DNA from: a virus
Length of the DNA stretch: 37,510 nucleotides
IMG/VR virus record: IMGVR_UViG_3300036761_001330
Location: 1 to 37,510 of that record
Reading direction: 5' to 3' (one strand)
Below, one piece after another: positions 29,630-36,470 of the stretch (position 1 is its first letter; each line of letters opens with the position of its first letter). A program made the position numbers and the translations under genes. The notes under the pieces are model-generated. The model saw only the letters and a list, made by a program, of their open reading frames with translations, was not told the DNA's origin and made no database searches.

Positions 29630-30055
29630 ATGGCCAATGAGGTTACGGTTACTGTGGCTGATGTGCGCCCGCTGCAGGGCGCGGTGATCCGCCGGGCGTG
29701 CGCTGCAGAGGCGCTGGCGTTCGGTGATCTCGTCTATATCTCGAGCGCGACGGATGACATTCCGCTCGTGTCCAAGTGCGTGCCGGGCGTGCTGGCGACC
29801 GGCCACGCTTATGGCATCGTGGTGTCGGGCAACCTGGGCGGAACGAGCGTGGCATCCGGCGAGGCGTGCGACGTGGTCGTGCTCGGGCCTGTCACGGGTT
29901 ACTCGAGCATGACGCCGGGCGCGACGATCTGGGCGAGCAGCGACACGTCGGGCGCGCTTTCGACGGCGGTCGGCTCGAAATCTACTATTGTGGGTCTGGC
30001 GGAGAGCGCTGCGACCGTTCTCGTGCGACCGGCTCAGGTCGTGCGATCCACGTAG
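29630..30055 (+). CDS. Capsid decoration protein, paralog 1
   Basis: A 141-residue protein with CATAGGAGGCCAAC before ATG 29630. Beta-rich with conserved TVADVRPLQGAVIRRACAAE, GHAYGIVVSGNLGG and DVVVLGPVTGYSSMTPGATI. This resembles DUF2190-type capsid decoration or stabilisation proteins encoded before the major capsid gene. It is about 70 percent identical by eye to the next gene, a recent tandem duplicate. Confidence 0.75.
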   Translation: MANEVTVTVADVRPLQGAVIRRACAAEALAFGDLVYISSATDDIPLVSKCVPGVLATGHAYGIVVSGNLGGTSVASGEACDVVVLGPVTGYSSMTPGATIWASSDTSGALSTAVGSKSTIVGLAESAATVLVRPAQVVRST

Positions 30056-30060
30056 TAAGG

Positions 30061-30177
30061 AGGCACAAGGCCGGCCCCTACAGAAAAGGGTAGGCACAAG
30101 GCCTGCCCCTACAGAAAAGGGTAGGCACAAGGCCTGCCCCTACAGAAAAGGGTAGGCACAAGGCCTGCCCCTACTAC
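30061..30177 (+). repeat. Four tandem 31-bp repeats
   Basis: Units starting at 30061, 30092, 30123 and 30154, each with AGGCACAAGGCCTGCCCCTA and an AGAAAAGGGT linker. The palindromic core is a relative of R25. There are no spacers, so it is not a CRISPR. It separates the two decoration genes. Confidence 0.85.
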
Positions 30178-30191
30178 AGAAGAGGTGAGGA

Positions 30192-30611
30192 ATGGGGAAC
30201 ATTATTGTTACTGTGGCTGACGTGCGTCCCCTGGCTGGCGCGATCGTCCGGCGCGCGTGCGCGACCGAGGCGCTTGCGTTCGGCGATATTGTCTACATTG
30301 ACACTGCGACCGGCGCGATCCCGAATGTGAGCAAGGCGCTCGGGACCGGGTTGGATACCGGCCATGCGTTCGGCATCGTCGTGTCGGGCAACCTGGGCGG
30401 GGCTAGCGTGGCGGCCAGCGAGGCGTGCGACGTGGTCGTGCTCGGGCCGGTGACCGGGTACTCGAGCATGACGCCGGGCGCGACGGTGTGGGTCAGCGAT
30501 ACGGCGGGGCGATTGAGCACTACCGTGGGGACGAAATCGTGCATCCTGGGCGTGGCGGAAAGCGCCGCGACCGTTCTCGTGCGGCCGATCGAGGCCGTGC
30601 GATCCACTTAA
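30192..30611 (+). CDS. Capsid decoration protein, paralog 2
   Basis: A 139-residue protein with AGAGGTGAGGA before ATG 30192. It is co-linear with paralog 1 along its whole length (TVADVRPLAGAIVRRACATE, VVSGNLGGASVAASEACDVV, GPVTGYSSMTPGATVWVSD). The last 25 codons are repeated again downstream at 30651-30730 by a 115-bp tandem duplication. Two slightly different copies could occupy different capsid positions. Confidence 0.75.
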   Translation: MGNIIVTVADVRPLAGAIVRRACATEALAFGDIVYIDTATGAIPNVSKALGTGLDTGHAFGIVVSGNLGGASVAASEACDVVVLGPVTGYSSMTPGATVWVSDTAGRLSTTVGTKSCILGVAESAATVLVRPIEAVRST

Positions 30612-30765
30612 GGGTAGGCACAAGGCCTACCCCTACAGGCGAGGTGAAATATCGTGCATCCTGGGCGTGGCGGAAAGCGCTGCGACCGTTCTCGTGCGGC
30701 CGATCGAGGCCGTGCGATCCACTTAAGGGTAGGCACAAGGCCTACCCCTACAGGCGAGGTGAAAT
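30536..30765 (+). repeat. 115-bp tandem duplication
   Basis: 30536-30650 and 30651-30765 are nearly identical. The unit holds the last codons of decoration paralog 2, its stop, an R25-related palindrome and the ribosome site of the next gene. The second copy leaves a coding remnant before the capsid gene. Confidence 0.85.
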
Positions 30766-30766
30766 C

Positions 30767-31867
30767 ATGGCGACTCTGGGACCGAACGATCTGAAACAAT
30801 GGGCGCTGCCGGCTGGATGGGACGCGGCCCGTTTGAAGCAAATCGCGCTGCAAAGCGGCGAAACCTACGAGCAGTTGATCGGCGACATCACGCAGGGACT
30901 GGCGATGCAAAATGCGGCGCTGCTCAATAACCCGTTGGTGGCGGGATTGATCTCCACCACGGTGGAACCGACGGTCGAGTATGCGTGCGGCGTCAGCAAC
31001 GGATTCGAGGATCACACCGAGTACGGGACGCCGGACGCCAAGCGCGGACTGACGACCGGCCACATGCTGCCGCTCTTGCCGTACGATCGCAAGCTCGGCT
31101 GGACGTGGGATTTCCTGCGCAAGGCGCGCCAGGCGCAGATTGACAACGACATCGCTTCGGCGATGACGGATCTGCGCGACGTGTGGGAGAAGAAGGTTCT
31201 CACGCGTCTGTTCAAGAGCACTTATGACGCGGTGGGGAGCTCGGGCAAGTCCATGCCGTTCGCGGATGGCGGGACGGCGGATAGCACTTATGTTCCGCCC
31301 AACCGGCCCGACCGGGCGTCGGCGTTCGCTTACACGCACAATCATTTCCTTCGCTACGACGGCGTGACTCAGGCGAACATCGAGCTGGCCCTGTGCCATC
31401 TGTGGGAACATGGACACGATGGGCCGTACGAACTGCTCGTGGCGCAGGCGGATCTGGGCGATTGGTCGAACGCGTCCAACGTCACCGGCTGGGTCAAGCG
31501 GGCCGACGCGGCGATCCGCTATGGGACCAACGTTGACCTGGCGAATGTGGCCGGGGATTACCTGGGCGTGGTCGAGACCAAGTACGGCTCGGCGCGCTTG
31601 CGGGCGACCGGGCGCGTGCCGACCAAGTATTGGTCGGTGTACAAGTCGCCTGGGAACCTCGATCAGCGCAATCCGCTGCGGGTGTACGAGAGCCCGACCT
31701 ATGGGCTGGGCTGCATCTTGCTGGCGGGCGATCACATCCGGCAGTTCCCGCTGGAGCAGGCGATCCTGTTCCTGGAGTTCGGCGTGGGCGTGGGCGAGGA
31801 CCGCACGGCGGCCGCGTGCGTGTATAACCACGATGACAATCTGTACGTGATCCCGACGATCAGCTGA
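30767..31867 (+). CDS. Major capsid protein
   Basis: A 366-residue protein from ATG 30767 with CAGGCGAGGTGAAATC ahead; the open frame extends to 30425 only through the duplication. It has an N-terminal helical arm (residues 1-60), a spine-helix region (LTRLFKSTYD, about 145), and beta-rich P and A domains toward the C-terminus (GVGVGEDRTAAACVYNHDDN). Its position after scaffold and decoration genes and its size fit an HK97-fold capsid protein. The fold cannot be proven from motifs. Confidence 0.85.
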   Translation: MATLGPNDLKQWALPAGWDAARLKQIALQSGETYEQLIGDITQGLAMQNAALLNNPLVAGLISTTVEPTVEYACGVSNGFEDHTEYGTPDAKRGLTTGHMLPLLPYDRKLGWTWDFLRKARQAQIDNDIASAMTDLRDVWEKKVLTRLFKSTYDAVGSSGKSMPFADGGTADSTYVPPNRPDRASAFAYTHNHFLRYDGVTQANIELALCHLWEHGHDGPYELLVAQADLGDWSNASNVTGWVKRADAAIRYGTNVDLANVAGDYLGVVETKYGSARLRATGRVPTKYWSVYKSPGNLDQRNPLRVYESPTYGLGCILLAGDHIRQFPLEQAILFLEFGVGVGEDRTAAACVYNHDDNLYVIPTIS

Positions 31868-31898
31868 GCGAGTCAGCGAGTCAGCGAGTCAGCGAATC
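31868..31898 (+). repeat. AGCGAGTC microsatellite
   Basis: Three to four 8-bp AGCGAGTC units just after the capsid stop. Confidence 0.7.
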
Positions 31899-31905
31899 AA
31901 TAAAG

Positions 31906-31930
31906 GGGCGAGGACAAGCCTCGCCCCTAC
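31906..31930. repeat. R25, copy 6
   Basis: Exact copy joined directly to site 12. Confidence 0.85.
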
Positions 31931-31957
31931 GGATAACCGTCATTACCACAACAGGGG
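31931..31957 (+). promoter_or_regulatory. GTAA-N6-TTA site 12
   Basis: GGATAAC, spacer, TTACCACAACAGGGG, 40 bases before ATG 31998. Confidence 0.55.
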
Positions 31958-31997
31958 CCGGGCGCCGGTCTGGCCCTTGTACCCTTGGGGGGAAACC

Positions 31998-32588
31998 ATG
32001 GAACTGAACAAGAAGTATATCGGCTGGGCATTGGTCGTGCTGGCGATCCTGATCGCCGGCTATCTGGGCGTGAGCTATCCGATCCCGGCGCCGCCGCCGC
32101 CCGCGCCAGCGGCTGGCGCGGGCAGCCAATCACTGAGCGTGGTTCGATTCAATCAGGCGGTGCAGTTCTTGATGCCGGCTGCGTTTAGCGGGAGCGAGAC
32201 GCATAGTGGAATCGAGACGCATAGCGGCGCGGCGACGTTTGTGACGATCACGACCAGCGCGCTGATCAGCCAGTCCATCGGATTCAATGCGACTGGGTCA
32301 TCCAATTTCATGACGACTACTATCAATGGGCCGGCAATCGTGAGCGGTACGTTGAATGTGTCCGACACAATGTCTATCGCCGGGGTATCGTTCACAGGGC
32401 CGATAAAATATGGAACTTCGTCGAGCTACGTCAGCGGAGCAAGGATTGCACATGGTTTCGCGACTAGTCCGACGGTGTGCATGTTGTGGCCGGCTGAAAT
32501 CACGGCGACCCTGACCATCACATCAACCGGCTTCTCATCGAATTCTGCGGCGCATTCCAATCCGATTTATTGGATGTGCGCCAAATAG
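31998..32588 (+). CDS. Membrane-anchored protein in head module, paralog 1
   Basis: 196 residues from ATG 31998 with TTGGGGGGAAACC ahead. It starts with a basic end and one membrane segment (YIGWALVVLAILIAGYLGVS), then a Pro/Ala linker (YPIPAPPPPAP) and a Ser/Thr-rich beta domain ending in GFATSPTVCMLWPAE and WMCAK, similar in style to fibre tips. The first 35 residues closely match those of the gene at 33306. A membrane anchor is unusual among head genes; it may be a lysogeny or surface protein carried within the late operon. Confidence 0.65.
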   Translation: MELNKKYIGWALVVLAILIAGYLGVSYPIPAPPPPAPAAGAGSQSLSVVRFNQAVQFLMPAAFSGSETHSGIETHSGAATFVTITTSALISQSIGFNATGSSNFMTTTINGPAIVSGTLNVSDTMSIAGVSFTGPIKYGTSSSYVSGARIAHGFATSPTVCMLWPAEITATLTITSTGFSSNSAAHSNPIYWMCAK

Positions 32589-32599
32589 GGGAGGCCGAC

Positions 32600-32845
32600 A
32601 TGATTTATACCGCAGTCGGATTGCCTAATACGTGCTCGCGGTGCGGGAGAGCCTGCACCAGGCAATGGTGGGCTGAGCACGAGGATGCGGCGCGGTCGGG
32701 GGCTGGGTTGTGCGAAGAATGCGAAAGCACTCGCCCTGAATCTACCAGCGTTGCACCATCTGTGCCAGTTCGCTACGAGCCTGTCGGAGAGGCGCTGACG
32801 CGGGCGCAGCCCTCGAGCGCGAAGCTCCGGGGCAAGATCAAATGA
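32600..32845 (+). CDS. Small zinc-ribbon protein
   Basis: 81 residues from ATG 32600 with AGGGGAGGCCGAC ahead. Two CxxC pairs (NTCSRCGRACT and GLCEECEST) about 25 residues apart flank WWAEHEDAARSG, forming a zinc-binding ribbon; the C-terminal half is Ser/Pro-rich and ends basic. Its stop overlaps the next ATG by four bases. Function unknown; located between the membrane protein and the connector. Confidence 0.6.
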   Translation: MIYTAVGLPNTCSRCGRACTRQWWAEHEDAARSGAGLCEECESTRPESTSVAPSVPVRYEPVGEALTRAQPSSAKLRGKIK

Positions 32846-33291
32846 GTTTTACTTACGACACCAGCACCGACATCGGCAAGATCAGGTTCGCCACTGGCGA
32901 CGTGACGAGCGGGACGGGGATCAAACCGGATGGGACGAACCTGTCTGACGAGGAGATCCAGCTTCTGCTGACGCGTGAGGGGAGCTGGGGCGCGGCGGCG
33001 GCGGCGTGCTGCGAGACGCTGGCGGTGTGGTATGCGCGCGTGGTGAATATCGCGGTGGGGCCGCGGCGTGAGGACCTGGGCGCGATTCGCCAGGCATATG
33101 CCGGCCTGGCGGCGCAGCTCCGCCTGCAGTATGGCGGCGGCGGCGTGGCGCATGGGTTCAGTGCGGGCACGGTGCGCGTGGATGGCTATAGCCAGGACGT
33201 GGCATCGGATGCGGTGACGCCGGCGCTGGATACGGTGGACGTGGGGCAGCCGACCGAATACGGCAGCCGTGTGATCTATGTCATTACGTGA
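32842..33291 (+). CDS. Head-tail connector (adaptor)
   Basis: 149 residues starting by ATGA overlap. The N-terminus YDTSTDIGKIRFATGDVTSG, LSDEEIQLLLTREGSWGAAA and the helical AVWYARVVNIAVGPRREDLG, RQAYAGLAAQLR are characteristic of small head-tail adaptor proteins (gp6/gp15-like) that sit on the portal ring. The C-terminal part is flexible. Order after capsid genes supports this. Confidence 0.8.
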   Translation: MSFTYDTSTDIGKIRFATGDVTSGTGIKPDGTNLSDEEIQLLLTREGSWGAAAAACCETLAVWYARVVNIAVGPRREDLGAIRQAYAGLAAQLRLQYGGGGVAHGFSAGTVRVDGYSQDVASDAVTPALDTVDVGQPTEYGSRVIYVIT

Positions 33292-33305
33292 GGTGAGGTG
33301 ATGCG

Positions 33306-33818
33306 ATGAATGAGAACACTAAACGCTATATCGCCTGGGCGGTGATCGTCCTTGCGATCCTGATTGCCGGTTACTTGGGTGTGACCTATCCGATGCCTGC
33401 TCCGCCGGCGCCGGTCGTGCTGGAGAGCCAGTCCGTGCAGGGGTGGGAGCGTGATTTTGCGACGGGCGTCATCAGTTATACGGCGGATGGATTCGTGGGC
33501 AGCTCGTATAACTGGCATCGCGGGAGCGTCCCGTTCGATTACGCTGACGTGTATTACTTGCTGGATGTGGATGCGACGGTCAACACGACCACGCTCAAGG
33601 TGTACACGTCGCTCGACGATTCGATCTGGACGCTCTACGTCGGCAAGAACGATCCGGGGATGACGGATGGCAGCGCGAGCGTGGCCACGGCGAATGTGGC
33701 GACGGGCGATCTGTCGGGTACGGTGACGCTCAAGGTGCAGATGCCCTACGTGAAATTTTATTTTGACGTGACCAACACATCGCCGGTTACGCCGACGATC
33801 AAGGTGTATCTGAGATAG
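33306..33818 (+). CDS. Membrane-anchored protein in head module, paralog 2
   Basis: 170 residues from ATG 33306 with GTGAGGTGATGCG ahead. It shares its N-terminal anchor with 31998 (YIAWAVIVLAILIAGYLGVT, then YPMPAPPAP), but the outer domain differs: a beta-sandwich-like, Asp/Thr-rich region (DYADVYYLLDVDATVNTTTL, VTLKVQMPYVKFYFDVTNTS). The shared anchor with swapped ectodomains suggests modular exchange. Role unknown; it lies between connector genes. Confidence 0.65.
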   Translation: MNENTKRYIAWAVIVLAILIAGYLGVTYPMPAPPAPVVLESQSVQGWERDFATGVISYTADGFVGSSYNWHRGSVPFDYADVYYLLDVDATVNTTTLKVYTSLDDSIWTLYVGKNDPGMTDGSASVATANVATGDLSGTVTLKVQMPYVKFYFDVTNTSPVTPTIKVYLR

Positions 33819-33842
33819 ATGGTAAGGCACATTACCGATACA
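33818..33842. promoter_or_regulatory. GTAA-N6-TTA site 13
   Basis: The most symmetric copy: GGTAA, six bases, TTACC, with GATACAAGG after it. The minus strand reads TATCGGTAAT, matching sites 1-3. It lies directly after the stop of the 33306 gene. Confidence 0.6.
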
Positions 33843-33844
33843 AG

Positions 33845-33869
33845 GGGCGAGGACAAGCCTCGCCCCTAC
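33845..33869. repeat. R25, copy 7
   Basis: Exact copy; the frame of the following gene is open through it from 33819 (GEDKPRPY). Confidence 0.85.
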
Positions 33870-33881
33870 GGATGGTGTAGA

Positions 33882-34373
33882 TTGCCAGCGACGATTCGGT
33901 TCGAGGGGCTCGAGTCCCTGATGGGGAAGATCGAGATGTTGGCGCAGGTGCGGATGATCGCGGCGGGGATCAAGGCGGCGGCGCTGCACATCAAGGGCAA
34001 GATCGCGCAATATCCGCCAGTGAAACGGCTGACGCGGGCGAGCGTGTACGGCTCGTCATTCCAGTCGGACAAGCAGCGGCGATATTTTTTCTATGCGCTG
34101 GCGAAGGGCAAGGTCGAGGTACCCTATCGCCGGGGCGAGTCGCCCGGCAGCCGGACGTTGGGGAGGCGCTGGACGATTGCGACGAGCAACAACGGGTTGA
34201 CGGCGATCGTGGGGAACAATGCGCCATACGGGCCGCTGGTGCAGGCGAAGGACCGGCAGACGCTGTACCACAAGGCAGTGGGATGGCAGACGGATGAGGA
34301 TGTGGTCGAGAAAGAGCGCGGCGCCGTCGTCCAGTTCATCCAGTATGAAGTTCAACGGGCGATGAGGGGCTGA
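33882..34373 (+). CDS. HK97 gp10-like head-tail protein
   Basis: 163 residues if started at TTG 33882, after GGATGGTGTAGA; ATG 33819 would add the R25-encoded GEDKPRPY and has no ribosome site. The body (IRFEGLESLMGKIEMLAQVR, AAALHIKGKIAQYPP, YGPLVQAKDRQTLYHKAVGW) is like HK97 gp10-type and minor tail completion proteins, with a helical start and a basic core. It is placed between the connector and tail terminator genes. Start uncertain. Confidence 0.7.
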   Translation: MPATIRFEGLESLMGKIEMLAQVRMIAAGIKAAALHIKGKIAQYPPVKRLTRASVYGSSFQSDKQRRYFFYALAKGKVEVPYRRGESPGSRTLGRRWTIATSNNGLTAIVGNNAPYGPLVQAKDRQTLYHKAVGWQTDEDVVEKERGAVVQFIQYEVQRAMRG

Positions 34374-34374
34374 C

Positions 34375-34707
34375 GTGGCGCTAGATATTCAGCCAGGCGA
34401 CATCCTGGTGGTGAGCACGATCGAGTATCCGATCAAGGCGGTGGCTGCGCAGGTATTTCGCGTGGACGTGGGGGCGTCGTTCCCGATCTTGGCGACGGTG
34501 ACGGCGAGCACGAAGCGTCCGCCGGCGGTGACGAGTGGGAAACGGGGCGATGCAGTGACGCAGATCGCGAGCTTGAAGTGCACGCCGCTCGATACGGTTA
34601 GTTCTGACGTGGCTCTGCGAGCCGGGCTGGATACGCCCCACAACGTGCTGCAGACATTCTGCGATGGCGGCCGATTGCAACTGATCGTCGAGGATTTGAA
34701 ACGATAG
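34375..34707 (+). CDS. Head closure-like hypothetical
   Basis: 110 residues from GTG 34375, two bases after the previous stop. Beta-rich (LDIQPGDILVVSTIEYPIKA, VASFPILATVTASTKRPPAV style) with no Cys cluster or helix-turn-helix; ends in LQLIVEDLKR. Its order between gp10-like and tail-terminator genes fits the head-tail stopper or closure slot, but sequence alone does not prove it. Confidence 0.6.
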   Translation: MALDIQPGDILVVSTIEYPIKAVAAQVFRVDVGASFPILATVTASTKRPPAVTSGKRGDAVTQIASLKCTPLDTVSSDVALRAGLDTPHNVLQTFCDGGRLQLIVEDLKR

Positions 34708-34712
34708 GAGGA

Positions 34713-34737
34713 GGGCGAGGACAAGCCTCGCCCCTAC
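34713..34737. repeat. R25, copy 8
   Basis: Exact copy occupying most of the 33-base gap, so the ATG at 34741 follows its CCTAC with no ribosome site in between. Confidence 0.85.
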
Positions 34738-34740
34738 GGC

Positions 34741-35187
34741 ATGGGATTCAATTCGGATAATCGGGAGACGTTGCGGGATGCGCTGGCCACACTGTTGACG
34801 ACGGCGCTGGTGGGAACGGGGTTGCCGGCCCAGCACGTGTACGGTTATCCGATCGGGGATTTTGGCGCCGATTCGCCGGTGGTGGTGATAGACTCGGCGG
34901 GCAGTGAGCGGGTGCGGGAGACGACGTCGTCCATATGGCGGGATTGGTTCCACCTGAATGTGATCGTGTTCGTGGCGTGTGTGAACGCAGCGGGCGAGGC
35001 CGACGCGGAGGACAAGCTCGACCTGATCGAGAAGAAGGTCGCGGATGCGCTGATTGACAACACGGAAGCCGGCTCGCTGAATTGTTTCGAGCTCACGGGC
35101 AAATCAACGGTGGATCATATCGAGATCGGCGGGAACTATTACCGGCGGGAACTGGTGCCGGTGCGGGGGCGAAGGCTGATCGGGTGA
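34741..35187 (+). CDS. Tail terminator / completion protein
   Basis: 148 residues from ATG 34741. Helical start (NRETLRDALATLLTTALVGT), then YGYPIGDFGADSPVVVIDSA, FHLNVIVFVACVN and DKLDLIEKKVADALI, and an end with YYRRELVPVRG. This helix-beta arrangement matches tail terminator (gpU/gp17-like) proteins, which cap the tail tube and join it to the head. It is the last gene of the head-tail connection block. Confidence 0.75.
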   Translation: MGFNSDNRETLRDALATLLTTALVGTGLPAQHVYGYPIGDFGADSPVVVIDSAGSERVRETTSSIWRDWFHLNVIVFVACVNAAGEADAEDKLDLIEKKVADALIDNTEAGSLNCFELTGKSTVDHIEIGGNYYRRELVPVRGRRLIG

Positions 35188-35195
35188 TTCCATAG

Positions 35196-35220
35196 GGGCG
35201 AGGACGAGCCTCGCCCCTAC
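35196..35220. repeat. R25, copy 9 (variant)
   Basis: GGGCGAGGACGAGCCTCGCC then CCTAC; one base differs in the centre. Joined to site 14. Confidence 0.8.
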
Positions 35221-35244
35221 GGATAACTGCGATTAGCACAACTA
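35221..35244 (+). promoter_or_regulatory. GTAA-N6-TTA site 14
   Basis: GGATAAC, spacer, TTAGCACAACT. The next gene is on the minus strand, so its orientation does not match a simple promoter here. Confidence 0.5.
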
Positions 35245-35268
35245 AAAATGCCGCGTTTATGGCGCGGC
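35245..35268 (-). terminator. Terminator of the minus-strand operon
   Basis: GCCGCG, seven bases, CGCGGC (35250-35268), followed on the minus strand by five T. A second hairpin ACCCGCCG/CGGCGGGT lies at 35323-35350, between it and the gene end. Confidence 0.65.
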
Positions 35269-35373
35269 GTGGAACTTTGACAACTGAATCAGCTACGAGC
35301 TTTGCGTGGGGATAACAAGCGCACCCGCCGGAGGTGCACTCTCGGCGGGTGGCGGGGTGGGGTGGGGCGGCGA

Positions 35374-35925
35374 TTAGACTGGAAGTCCGTGCGCATACGC
35401 AAATGCGGTGTCCGCCGCGTGGCCGTATCGAGCACAGGCCGCCTCATATTTGGCGCGGAGTTGTTCGTTGTTCGGATCGCGCTCCAAGGCGGCGAGGGTC
35501 AAATGTTTTTCGGCAGCGGCTTTCTCTGCTGCGTCTGCTGCTGCGTTGATCTGCTGTTCATTGTACATAATGATTTCTCCCTCTGCTGATTTTGGCCGGC
35601 CGCGCTTTTCGTGCAGGCCGACCTTGCCTAGCACGGCGGCCAGGCGGACGAACTTTTGGCGGCCAAGCTGGAGCGTCGGCAGGCGCCCTTCGCGGGCAGC
35701 CTGGGCTATTGTGGAAAAGGGAACGCCGGCTTGGTCGGCGGCCTCGTGCAGGCGCAGCCAGGGGCCCCATTGCTCTAGCGCGGCCTGGACTTGCTGGACG
35801 GCGTAGAGTTCCGTGTCGCCGTCCGTGGCAAGCCAACCGCAATCATTGGGGCAGAGTTTGCCAGCGGGGACAAGGACTTCATCGCCGTTGTCATTTGGGC
35901 AATTATGCGGGATCAAGTTGCTCAT
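35374..35925 (-). CDS. Excisionase-like HTH protein
   Basis: 183 residues from ATG 35925. The N-terminus has CPNDNGDEVLVPAGKLCPND with spaced Cys (possible zinc). Residues about 58-100 form a winged/MerR-type helix-turn-helix (LRLHEAADQAGVPFSTIAQA, REGRLPTLQLGRQKFVRLAA) as in excisionases and small regulators. The last 65 residues are a separate helical part (NEQQINAAADAAEKAAAEKH) that starts at an internal Met. It may be a Xis or late regulator. Confidence 0.6.
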   Translation of the reverse strand: MSNLIPHNCPNDNGDEVLVPAGKLCPNDCGWLATDGDTELYAVQQVQAALEQWGPWLRLHEAADQAGVPFSTIAQAAREGRLPTLQLGRQKFVRLAAVLGKVGLHEKRGRPKSAEGEIIMYNEQQINAAADAAEKAAAEKHLTLAALERDPNNEQLRAKYEAACARYGHAADTAFAYAHGLPV

Positions 35926-35979
35926 TGGGATTCCTTGGGGCGGGTGGCTGTCCCCGCCCTCTTAATTCTTATCGCGCGG

Positions 35980-36273
35980 CTAATGGGTCGCGTTCCACTC
36001 TGCATAGATTTCGTGCGCTGCTTCCTGGCTTGGCGCAGCGCGGGCAGCCTTGCACATTTCAATCCAGGAGGCTAATTCGGCCAGGCTTTCAAACCGCTTG
36101 ATGTCATCCTGGCGCGGATTGCTGGAATCCGGGTGGATGTGGTAGGCAGACTTGTCGCCGTCTAATGGCTGGCAACAATTATGATTCGCGCAGATGAATT
36201 TCGAGGTGCTCGTTGCGAAGCAAGCACCAATTTCATCGAGGCCCGATTTGATGCTATTCATGTTCGTATTCAT
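35980..36273 (-). CDS. Hypothetical protein, first gene of minus operon
   Basis: 97 residues from ATG 36273, with AAAGAGGAGACAAG upstream on the minus strand. CANHNCCQPL has three Cys and one His; the rest is helical and acidic (ELASWIEMCKAARAA). Family unknown. It is transcribed from the consensus promoter at 36359-36388 together with the HTH gene. Confidence 0.55.
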   Translation of the reverse strand: MNTNMNSIKSGLDEIGACFATSTSKFICANHNCCQPLDGDKSAYHIHPDSSNPRQDDIKRFESLAELASWIEMCKAARAAPSQEAAHEIYAEWNATH

Positions 36274-36358
36274 TTTCTTGTCTCCTCTTTCAAATTTGGC
36301 TTGGGCCGCTGCCCCTGGGCCATCGCCTGATCGCGATTCGCTTCTTGATTCTGATGGG

Positions 36359-36388
36359 ATTATATCATATATAGATATGATTTGTCAA
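36359..36388 (-). promoter_or_regulatory. Strong promoter with embedded operator
   Basis: On the minus strand TTGACA (36388-36383), 18 bases, TATAAT (36364-36359), both full consensus. The spacer and one -10 base form the near-perfect palindrome ATCATAT-CTAT-ATATGAT (36364-36381), a typical repressor site. Confidence 0.85.
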
Positions 36389-36435
36389 GGGGTAAGGGCA
36401 AATTGTAACGGAATTGCAATAGTTCTCGTAGCTGA

Positions 36436-36462
36436 TTCGATAATTCTGATTATCGCAACGGA
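36436..36462 (+). promoter_or_regulatory. GTAA-N6-TTA site 15
   Basis: CGATAA, six bases, TTATCG (symmetric), then CAACGG, nine bases before the fibre ATG. Confidence 0.6.
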
Positions 36463-36470
36463 TAGATGAG

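Noticed and set aside
30061-30177. CRISPR array
   Set aside because: The 31-bp units are directly tandem with no unique spacers and no cas genes nearby.
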